Origin: Gammaproteobacteria bacterium
Lineage (GTDB): Bacteria; Pseudomonadota; Gammaproteobacteria; Chromatiales; Chromatiaceae
Reading direction: 5' to 3'
DNA length: 5,144 nt
NCBI GenBank assembly: GCA_006227775.1
Contig: SBFV01000317.1
Location: 1-5,144, forward strand
The translations under genes were made by a program, and so were the position numbers. This document shows positions 1-5,120 of the stretch, in pieces. Below the pieces are notes generated by a model, which was not told where the DNA came from, did no database searches, and saw only the letters and a list, made by a program, of their open reading frames with translations. The number at the start of each line of letters is the position of its first letter. The first letter of the stretch is position 1.

Positions 1-1273
1 TCATTCCCCTCGTGTCCTCTAGGCCGAGTTTGACCAGAAGGCGGGGGCCCTCGCTGGCGCCGAATTCCAGGATGCGGACGGGAAAGACATTGAGGATGCT
101 GGAGGCGCCGGGTTCATTCACGGCGATGCTGACGTCCCGGGCCTGGATGCGCACCCGGACGCGGGCGCCGACCGGACGGGCGCCACCGGGGACCCAGAGG
201 CGGGCGCCGGGGACCTGGACCCGCATCAGGTCATAGTCGGCATCCCACGCCAGCACCCGGCCGTCGAGGAAGCTGCTGGCCTCGCTGTCGCGCGCCAGCG
301 GCAGGTCGAGGCGGGCGAGGATCTCTGGTGCCGTTCCCGCGGCGTGGATGCGCCCGGCCGCGAAGACCAGGATGTGGTCCGCCAGCCGCGCCACCTCCTC
401 CGGGGAATGGCTGACGTAAAAGACGGGGATGGCCAGTTCGTCGTGGAGCCGTTCCAGGTAGGGCAGGATCTCCGCCTTGCGTTGGGGGTCCAGGGCCGCC
501 AGCGGCTCGTCCATCAGCAGCAGGCGGGGTCGGGCGGCCAGGGCGCGGGCGATGGCCACCCGCTGGCGTTCGCCCCCGGAGAGGCGATCCGGCATGCGGT
601 CGAGCAAGGGGGCAATGCCGAGGAGGTCGATGATCCGCGCCATGACCAGAGGCCCCGCCTCGGTGCCGGATGATCGCGTGAAGCTGGTGTCAACAGCGGA
701 CACCGGGCTTGGGCCTGGGCCCGAACTGGAGCCGAAGCCGCCTTGCCGGATGGCGGATGCCGCAAAGCGCCCACGACTAGCCCCCGGGGGTCCATCCATA
801 CCTGGCCAGCGCGCCCAACTCAGCCAGGCCGGCCACCTCAACCCACCCGGCCAGTCTGGCCAATGCCGGCGCTCGGCCCGCCGGCGCCCATACTCGATGT
901 TGTCGCGTACCGACAGGTGGGGGAAGAGGCTGGCCTCCTGGAAGACATAGCCCAGGGGCCGCCGATGGGTGGGGACGAAGTGGCGCCGGGCGCTGTCCTG
1001 CCAGACCTCGCCCTGGAAATCCAGCCGGCCCTGGCCCTGGGCCTCCAGGCCGGCGATACAGCGCAGCAGGGTGGTTTTGCCCGAGCCCGAGGGGCCAAAG
1101 AAGGCCGTCACCCCCCGTCCCGGCAGGCATTGGTCCACCTCCAAGGCGAAGCCCGGCCACTGCAAGCGGAAGCGGACCCGCACCAGGGGGGCAGCCTGGG
1201 CGCCGGGCTGGACGCCAGGCTGGAGGTTGGCGCCGGGCGGGGCCGTCAGCGTCTCAGGTCCAGGGCCGGGCAT
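1..1273 (-). CDS. modC: Molybdate ABC transporter ATP-binding protein ModC (3' end beyond window), with an internal insert
   Basis: This is the cytoplasmic ATPase that powers molybdate import by ModB with ModA. The frame is open for 424 codons and leaves the window before a stop. Visible motifs are Walker A GPSGSGKT (60-67), the Q-loop in YVFQEASLFPHLSVRDN (Q112), the signature LSGGERQR (231-238), Walker B LLLMDEP (251-257) and the H-loop YVSHS (H289). From about residue 336 a TOBE/MOP-like C-terminal domain follows, including RVRIQARDVS, which resembles the RIRIQASDVS stretch of E. coli ModC. About 30 C-terminal residues are probably cut off. The ATG at 1273 overlaps modB by 20 nt and has no clear Shine-Dalgarno. 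It gives a Pro/Gly-rich leader of about 30 residues, so a GTG at residue 31 is a possible alternative start. The oddity is some 73 extra residues (about 137-209) between the Q-loop and signature, listed separately. The family assignment is secure; activity of this version is not. Confidence 0.9.
   Translation of the reverse strand, partial: MPGPGPETLTAPPGANLQPGVQPGAQAAPLVRVRFRLQWPGFALEVDQCLPGRGVTAFFGPSGSGKTTLLRCIAGLEAQGQGRLDFQGEVWQDSARRHFVPTHRRPLGYVFQEASLFPHLSVRDNIEYGRRRAERRHWPDWPGGLRWPAWLSWARWPGMDGPPGASRGRFAASAIRQGGFGSSSGPGPSPVSAVDTSFTRSSGTEAGPLVMARIIDLLGIAPLLDRMPDRLSGGERQRVAIARALAARPRLLLMDEPLAALDPQRKAEILPYLERLHDELAIPVFYVSHSPEEVARLADHILVFAAGRIHAAGTAPEILARLDLPLARDSEASSFLDGRVLAWDADYDLMRVQVPGARLWVPGGARPVGARVRVRIQARDVSIAVNEPGASSILNVFPVRILEFGASEGPRLLVKLGLEDTRGM
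647..865 (-). other. In-frame insert of about 73 residues within modC
   Basis: ModC proteins normally pass from the Q-loop region (here ending GRRRAERR) to the helix before the signature (here ARIIDLLGIAPLLDRMPDR) within about 10-20 residues. Here roughly 73 residues intervene. They are rich in Trp, Pro, Gly and Ser, for example WPDWPGGLRWPAWLSWARW and GSSSGPGPSP. There is no stop in this frame, and both flanks are in the same frame. The DNA contains GGCC palindromes (827-834, 849-861), four GGCCA copies (from 805, 831, 849 and 858) and a 5-bp-arm inverted repeat at the distal edge (649-661). The boundaries are inferred from memory of family alignments and may be off by several residues. Confidence 0.6.
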
Positions 1274-1925
1274 GGCGGGAATAGAGGGCCAGCAGCACCA
1301 GGAAACTGAAGACCAGCATGCCCCCCGCCAGCAGGTGGGCCTCGGCGTATTCCAGGGCCTCCACGTGGTCGTAGATCGCCACCGACACCACCCGGGTCCG
1401 TTCCGGGATGTTGCCGCCGATCATCAGCACCACGCCGAATTCCCCTACGGTATGGGCGAAACCGAGGATGGCGGCGGTGACGAAGCCCGGTCGGGCCAGG
1501 GGCAGGGCGATGGTGAAAAAGCGGTCCCCGGGGCCGGCGCCCAGGGTCGCCGCCACCTCCAGGGGCCGCTCGCCGCTGGCGGAGAAGGCGTTCTGCAGGG
1601 GCTGGACCACGAAGGGCAGGGAATAGAAGACGGACCCCACCACCAGGCCGGCGAAGGTGAAGGGCAGCAGGCCGATGCCCAGCCACTGGGTGAACTGGCC
1701 GATGGGGCCATGGGGCCCCAGGCTGACCAGCAGGTAGAAGCCCAGCACCGTCGGTGGCAGCACCAGGGGCAGGGCGACGAGGGCCCCCACCACCCCTTTC
1801 CAGCGCGAGCGGGTGCGCGCCAGCCACCAGGCGATGGGGGTGCCGACCAGCAGCAGGATCAGGGTGGTGGTGACCGCCAGTTTCAGGGTCAGCAGGATGG
1901 CTGTAAGGTCGATCCCTTCAAGCAC
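1254..1925 (-). CDS. modB: Molybdate ABC transporter permease ModB
   Basis: This inner-membrane subunit forms the molybdate channel and couples to ModC. The 223 residues match the usual ModB length. Hydrophobic spans are visible at about 9-35, 45-69, 84-108, 147-170 and 197-216. The EAA loop that docks on the ATPase is EVAATLGAGPGDRFFTIALP (123-142) followed by LARPG, and the ModB/CysT-type motif NIPERTRVVSVAIYD occurs at 172-186. The start is a GTG at 1925 with GGAGGG about 11 nt upstream. It matches the family start, since LTAILLTLKLA aligns with the E. coli ModB N-terminus. The gene begins 37 nt inside the end of modA, and its own end overlaps the modC start, which suggests translational coupling in one modABC message. 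No motif appears missing. Confidence 0.95.
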   Translation of the reverse strand: MLEGIDLTAILLTLKLAVTTTLILLLVGTPIAWWLARTRSRWKGVVGALVALPLVLPPTVLGFYLLVSLGPHGPIGQFTQWLGIGLLPFTFAGLVVGSVFYSLPFVVQPLQNAFSASGERPLEVAATLGAGPGDRFFTIALPLARPGFVTAAILGFAHTVGEFGVVLMIGGNIPERTRVVSVAIYDHVEALEYAEAHLLAGGMLVFSFLVLLALYSRHARPWT

Positions 1926-2704
1926 AGGCCGGCACCCTCCGCGAAGCTATAGCCATAGGTCAGCATGATGCCCCGCGCCGCGGCGCCCTTCAAATAGTCG
2001 GCCAGGGCCTGGGCCGCCGGGTTGTCCGCCGCCTGTGTGAGGATAACGGCGTCCTGCTGGATGGGGCTGTAGAGGTCCGCCGGCACCAGCCAGGCCGAGC
2101 CCCCGGTCAGTTGCCCGTCCACGACCACCTGGGACAGGGCGACGAAGCCCAGCTCGGCGTTGCCGCTGGCGACGAACTGATGGGTCTGGCCGATGTTCTC
2201 GCCGGTGACGAAGCGGGGCTGAAGTTTTTCCCGCAGATCCAGCCTGGTCAGGACCTCGATGGCCGCGGCGCCATAGGGCGCGGTCTTGGGGTTGGCGATG
2301 GCGAGGTGGCGAAAGTCCCCGGTCTTGAGGACCGCGCCCTGGTCATCGACGGCGCCCTCCTGGGTGGACCAGAGCACCAGATGGCCGAAGGCGTAGGTAA
2401 AGCGGCTGTCCGCGACGGCATCCCCCTCCGCCACCAGCCGCGCCGGGGTCTTGGCGTCCGCGGCCAGAAAGACCCCGAAGGGGGCGCCGTGCTTGATCTG
2501 GGCGTAGAACTTGCCGGTGGCGCCAAAGGACAGCAGGGCGCGATGGCCGGTGTCGCGGGTGAAATCGGCGGCGATGCGCTCCATGGGCGCGGAAAAGTTG
2601 GACGCCACCGCGACCTGAACTTCATCGGCCAGGGCCTGACCGGAGCAGCAGACACCGCTCAGGGTCAGCAGGGATAACAGGGTGCGTTTCAATCGGTGCA
2701 GCAT
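1889..2704 (-). CDS. modA: Periplasmic molybdate-binding protein ModA
   Basis: This is the secreted solute-binding protein that captures molybdate (often also tungstate) and delivers it to ModB. Residues 1-26 form a Sec signal peptide: basic MLHRLKR, a hydrophobic core, then QALA before DEVQ. The Cys pair at 19-20 does not sit in a good lipobox, so signal peptidase I is favoured. Mature-protein motifs include VAVASNFSAPMERIA (31-45), SFGATGKFYAQIKHGAPFGV (59-78), NPKTAPYGAAAIEVL (138-152) and GENIGQTHQFVASGNAELGF (168-187). The SFG(A/S)TGKFYAQI wording is typical of the Azotobacter-like ModA group. The ATG at 2704 has GGAG 8-9 nt upstream. After the usual ending LTYGYSF (248-254) there is a tail of about 17 residues encoded largely within the modB overlap. 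A ModE operator lies about 100 bp upstream. Confidence 0.95.
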   Translation of the reverse strand: MLHRLKRTLLSLLTLSGVCCSGQALADEVQVAVASNFSAPMERIAADFTRDTGHRALLSFGATGKFYAQIKHGAPFGVFLAADAKTPARLVAEGDAVADSRFTYAFGHLVLWSTQEGAVDDQGAVLKTGDFRHLAIANPKTAPYGAAAIEVLTRLDLREKLQPRFVTGENIGQTHQFVASGNAELGFVALSQVVVDGQLTGGSAWLVPADLYSPIQQDAVILTQAADNPAAQALADYLKGAAARGIMLTYGYSFAEGAGLCLKGSTLQPSC

Positions 2705-2793
2705 GGTGAGGTCTCCAGGGGGTGAATCAGGTCATCAGTGACATCAGGGGGGTCAGGGATATCTGCGGACTGGGTCATCAGGTTGGGGTAGGT

Positions 2794-2823
2794 GTATAAC
2801 GTTGTATCTAGCTGGATATAACG
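2794..2823 (-). promoter_or_regulatory. ModE operator upstream of modABC, with an extra half-site
   Basis: The 24-bp core at 2800-2823 reads, on the minus strand, CGTTATAT, eight bases, then ATACAACG. It closely matches the E. coli modA operator pattern as I recall it (CGTTATAT-N8-ACATAACG). A third half-site, TATAACG on the plus strand at 2795-2801, overlaps the left arm and makes an imperfect palindrome at 2794-2807. A weak -10-like TATACA (minus strand, 2798-2793) sits next to it, so binding there would block RNA polymerase. It lies between the modE terminator and modA and so serves modABC. The operator is well supported by sequence; the exact promoter is not. Confidence 0.8.
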
Positions 2824-2850
2824 AATGGCGAAAAAATATGGTGGGGCGGT

Positions 2851-2876
2851 AAAAAAAGGCCACCTCCGGAAGCGGC
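2851..2876 (-). terminator. Intrinsic terminator after modE
   Basis: Starting one base after the modE TGA, the minus strand folds into a 7-bp stem (GCCGCTT with GGGUGGC-type pairing, two G-U wobbles) around a CCGG loop, followed by seven T residues at 2857-2851. This is a standard Rho-independent terminator. It separates modE transcription from the modABC promoter. Confidence 0.75.
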
Positions 2877-2877
2877 A

Positions 2878-3690
2878 TCAGTCCTCGACCGCCAGGATGA
2901 CATGGGGCGCCTTGATCAAGGCGCAGGCGCGGACACCCGGGGCAAAGCCCAGTTTCTTGAGGCTTTCCATCGTGATGATGGCCGTCAGGCGGGCGCCGCC
3001 GTCCAGAGCCAGGACCACCTCGGCGTTCACTGCCCCCGGCGTCACCCGCTCGACGACCCCGCAGAGGCGGTTGCGGGCCGAGGTGCGCAGGCCGCCGTCC
3101 TCGGTGGCCAGGATGACGAAGCTGGCCTTGATCAGGGCATAGGCCTCCAACCCCGGGGCCAGGCCGAGGGTCTTGACGCTCTCGTTGGTGATGATCGCCA
3201 CCAGGGGGGTGCCCTTGACGTCCAGGCTGACCTCGGCGTTGACCGCGCCAGGCACCACGCGGGTGACGACGCCGCGCAATTGGTTGCGGGTACTGACTTT
3301 CATGCTCATGGCTCCGATCAGGCGATGGTATTGGTCGAAATCCTGAATGCCCGCGCGCAGGCGGGCCAGAAAGCGCCGGTGCTCGCGTTCCGCCGCCTCG
3401 TATATGGCGATCAGTCGCCGTCCCGCGTCCGTGAGCTCGGTACCGCCACCCTGGCGGCCACCCGCCTGGCGCTGAACCAGGGGGTGTTCCGCCAGGTTGT
3501 TCATGGCGTCCACGGCGTCCCAGGCATGCTTGTAGGACATGCCCATGGCCTTAGCCGCCTGGGAGATGGAGCCGGTCTCGCCGATGAGCCGCAACAGTTC
3601 GATCCGCCCCCGGCCGACGAAGGGCTTGTGATCCAGGTCCAGCCGCAGATTGGCCGCCGTATCGAGACTGGGGCGGGAAGAAGTGAACAC
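2878..3690 (-). CDS. modE: Molybdate-responsive transcriptional regulator ModE
   Basis: This cytoplasmic dimeric DNA-binding protein senses molybdate and, when loaded, represses mod promoters. Residues 28-95 form the ModE winged helix-turn-helix, with GSISQAAKAMGMSYKHAWDA (40-59) and the wing QAGGRQGGGTELTDAG (75-90). Two tandem MOP (TOBE) molybdate-binding domains follow at about 133-198 and 204-270. Each has the pattern N-L-GVV-RV-PGAVNAEV, AIIT-ES-K-LG-APG and ALIKA--VILA-ED. The total of 270 residues is the normal length. The start is a GTG at 3690; an in-frame TGA shortly upstream excludes longer forms, and the ribosome binding site is weak (GAGGG about 12 nt away). The gene lies upstream of modABC in the same orientation but ends in its own terminator. 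An operator-like site over its candidate promoter implies autoregulation. Confidence 0.95.
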   Translation of the reverse strand: MFTSSRPSLDTAANLRLDLDHKPFVGRGRIELLRLIGETGSISQAAKAMGMSYKHAWDAVDAMNNLAEHPLVQRQAGGRQGGGTELTDAGRRLIAIYEAAEREHRRFLARLRAGIQDFDQYHRLIGAMSMKVSTRNQLRGVVTRVVPGAVNAEVSLDVKGTPLVAIITNESVKTLGLAPGLEAYALIKASFVILATEDGGLRTSARNRLCGVVERVTPGAVNAEVVLALDGGARLTAIITMESLKKLGFAPGVRACALIKAPHVILAVED

Positions 3691-3722
3691 CGACGACGAA
3701 GACCCTCTTCAGATTGGACTTA

Positions 3723-3746
3723 CGATATATCCTACTTAATATAACG
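3723..3746 (-). promoter_or_regulatory. ModE operator in the modE / Uma2 divergent region
   Basis: The plus strand reads CGATATAT, eight bases, then ATATAACG. It has the same 8-8-8 layout as the site upstream of modA, and each arm differs from its ideal by at most one base. It begins 33 bp upstream of the modE start codon and overlaps the candidate modE -10 element, so it is best read as an autoregulatory operator. It is also the only clear regulator site upstream of the divergent Uma2 gene, 142 bp away, though control of that gene is speculative. Confidence 0.75.
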
Positions 3747-3756
3747 CATACCGCAA
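3729..3756 (-). promoter_or_regulatory. modE: Candidate modE promoter
   Basis: On the minus strand a -35-like TTGCGG (3756-3751) is followed after 16 bp by a -10-like TAGGAT (3734-3729). Transcription would begin near 3722, about 30 nt before the GTG. The -10 lies inside the ModE-type operator, as expected for a repressed promoter. The matches are only moderate. Confidence 0.4.
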
Positions 3757-3872
3757 CAGGTTTTCCGCTCTTTGCCGCTACCCTCGCCAGGATCGTTCCG
3801 ACGAACTTCCCGCCGGATTTCATCGAGAGGGGACACGTCAGATAAGCATCGGGTTATCATCCCAAAAAATCC

Positions 3873-3890
3873 CATCGGGAGACTCCCATG
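3873..3890 (+). promoter_or_regulatory. Palindrome enclosing the Uma2 ribosome binding site and start codon
   Basis: GGGAG and CTCCC (3877-3887) form an inverted repeat around a single A. Beyond a bulged C, CAT pairs with the start codon ATG. The only plausible Shine-Dalgarno, GGGAG, lies in the left arm, so mRNA folding (GGG-AGACT-CCC with the flanking CAT/ATG) could limit initiation. Function is inferred. Confidence 0.4.
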
Positions 3891-4487
3891 TCCGTCCAGC
3901 CCAAACCCTACTATCGCTTTGAGGATTATCTGGCCGTCGAGCGTGAGAGCCGCGACGAGAGGTACGAGTATGTCGCGGGCGAGGTCTTCGCCATGACCGG
4001 TGCCAGTTTCAATCACAACCTGATTACAACCAATGTCATCGGGGAATTGCGCAACCGATTGAGGTCTAAACCTTGCAGCATCCTGGCCAATGACATGCGC
4101 CTGCGCATCGAGGCGGCCGATGCCTGTCTCTACCCGGACGTGATGGTCGTCTGCGAGCCCCCCACCTTCCACGATCAGCGCCGGGATGTTCTCACCAACC
4201 CCAGGGTCGTCGTCGAGGTCATCTCTCCCTCGACCGAAGGTTACGATCGTGGCGCCAAGTTTGCCCTCTACCGCAGCCTGTCCAGCCTGCGCCACTATGT
4301 GCTCATCGCCCAGGATCGCCTCGGGGTGGATGTCTTCACCCGCCAGGCGGACGGGCACTGGCTGCTGGAGGCCTACGACGGTTGTCCGGAGGCGGATGTT
4401 GCCCTGACCGCCATCGGTTGCATCCTGCCGGTCAGTGAGATTTATGCCAACGTGGATTTGACCCCCCGGCCGGAGGATCAGGCCTGA
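3888..4487 (+). CDS. Uma2 family (DUF820) putative restriction-type endonuclease
   Basis: This is a 199-residue protein of the Uma2/DUF820 family, which has a PD-(D/E)XK nuclease-like fold. Members are often multicopy in cyanobacteria and some purple bacteria, and their real role is unknown. Recognisable pieces are YRFEDYLAVERESRDERYEY (9-28) with VAGEVFAMTGAS after it, NDMRLRI (68-74), YPDVMVVCEPP (82-92, with the expected acidic D84), VVVEVISPST (107-116, with E110) and DRGAKFALYR (120-129, with K124). The active-site positions are assigned from the family pattern. Length is typical and nothing appears missing. The ATG at 3888 has GGGAG six nt upstream within a palindrome. The gene diverges from modE, and no convincing promoter was found. 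It probably has nothing to do with molybdate. Confidence 0.85.
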   Translation: MSVQPKPYYRFEDYLAVERESRDERYEYVAGEVFAMTGASFNHNLITTNVIGELRNRLRSKPCSILANDMRLRIEAADACLYPDVMVVCEPPTFHDQRRDVLTNPRVVVEVISPSTEGYDRGAKFALYRSLSSLRHYVLIAQDRLGVDVFTRQADGHWLLEAYDGCPEADVALTAIGCILPVSEIYANVDLTPRPEDQA

Positions 4488-4532
4488 CCGGCGCGAGGTC
4501 CAGGATGCGGTCTTTCCAGCTTGCGACCGGTC
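4486..4532. repeat. Long inverted repeat starting at the Uma2 stop codon
   Basis: GACCGGCGCGAG (4486-4497) pairs with CTTGCG-A-CCGGTC (4520-4532). This gives 12 pairs with one bulged A and one G-U wobble around a 22-nt loop. The stem starts within the TGA of the Uma2 gene. There is no T-tract, so it is not a standard intrinsic terminator. It may be a 3' stabilising hairpin or part of a dispersed repeat. Confidence 0.5.
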
Positions 4533-5045
4533 GATCTAGCCGCCACACCTCCCAACGCCTGTTTCCCGGGTCGAGTGGCGTCACGCCAACGGAATAGGGA
4601 TTGCCCCCTGCCCAGAATTTTCGACAACATCGACCAGACCCTGCTGCCGGCCCTGCGGGATACCCTGGAAGAGTTCCCCACCTGGGTGCGCGCTGGCAGG
4701 GTGATCCTGAGCGGCTTCCACTCGCCCCTGGAGCAGCAGGTCCTGCGTTCGGTCCTGCGCCGCCACGGTCGCGTCGTCAAGGTCCTGGCGCGGGGCCTGA
4801 CCGACTACCACCCGCCCGAGCTGGAACTGGAACCCTTGGAGCAAGGGCGCATGCTGGTGTTGTCCCCTTTCCCGGAGCAGGTTGATCGCACCACCCGCGA
4901 GACCTCGCTGGCGCGCAATCGGCTGGTTCTGGCCATGGCTACCGATTTGGTCATTCCCCACGTCTCGCCCAATGGCGGCCTCGCGGCGGTGGTGGCTGAG
5001 ATGCGGCCAGACTGGTCGGAGACTTCAGTTTCCCTGACAAACTAA
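4521..5045 (+). pseudogene. DprA-like (Rossmann-fold) protein fragment, probably chimeric or decayed
   Basis: The open frame covers 174 codons from a TTG at 4521, but neither this nor the GTG at 4575 has a ribosome binding site. The first TTG lies in the 3' arm of the hairpin after the Uma2 gene. From about residue 59 the protein resembles small DprA-like nucleotide-binding proteins: GRVILSGFHSPLEQQVLRSV (59-78), MLVLSPFPEQVDRTTRE (111-127), ARNRLVLAMATDLVIPHVSP (131-150) and NGGLAAVV. The nucleotide-binding start of that family, which normally comes before SGFHSP, is not recognisable. Instead residues 30-49 (LPRIFDNIDQTLLPALRDTL) resemble the N-terminus MPRIFDN-DQ-LLPALR-TL of PLD-domain helicases, with CTG at 4608 where ATG would be expected. 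I read it as a fusion of two fragments, but a real gene with a non-ATG start is possible. Both similarities are from memory. Confidence 0.5.
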
Positions 5046-5065
5046 TCCGCGGCAATAATGCCTCA

Positions 5066-5097
5066 TTAGCGCCTACACCATGATTATCAAACGCTAA
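5066..5097. promoter_or_regulatory. Inverted repeat upstream of the last gene
   Basis: TTAGCG (5066-5071) and CGCTAA (5092-5097) form a perfect 6-bp inverted repeat with a 20-bp spacer. It ends 23 bp before the start codon of the following gene. It could be an operator, as autoregulated antitoxin genes often have, but 6-bp arms may be chance. Confidence 0.25.
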
Positions 5098-5120
5098 CGA
5101 AAACGACTGGAGGAGGTCTT

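Noticed and set aside
647..865. modC split into two broken halves (pseudogene)
   Set aside because: Codon-by-codon reading of the minus strand shows no stop or frameshift between Walker A and Walker B, so the gene is called intact but interrupted by an in-frame insert.
777..1160. Minus-strand open frame ending at the TAG at 777 as a separate gene
   Set aside because: Over most of its length it is a shifted-frame shadow of modC: Walker A, Q-loop and the rest are in the modC frame. Only its last part, inside the insert, looks protein-like, and that is reported as a finding.
2725..2783. Four CTGAT-type repeats in the modA leader (minus strand), resembling C/D box motifs
   Set aside because: They are short, irregularly spaced and unpaired, and the gene content is bacterial, so chance is the simplest explanation.
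2705..2793. Molybdenum cofactor riboswitch in the modA leader
   Set aside because: The leader is under 90 nt and no extended conserved stem pattern could be seen. The ModE operator already explains molybdate control.
2902..3744. Long plus-strand open frame opposite modE
   Set aside because: It is the antisense shadow of modE in GC-rich DNA, and its product has no recognisable motifs.
3747..3872. Promoter for the Uma2 gene
   Set aside because: Only weak matches such as TTCCGA with TTTCAT were found, not enough to call.
3732..4358. Minus-strand open frame opposite the Uma2 gene
   Set aside because: It is antisense to a recognisable Uma2 protein and lacks family motifs or a good ribosome binding site.
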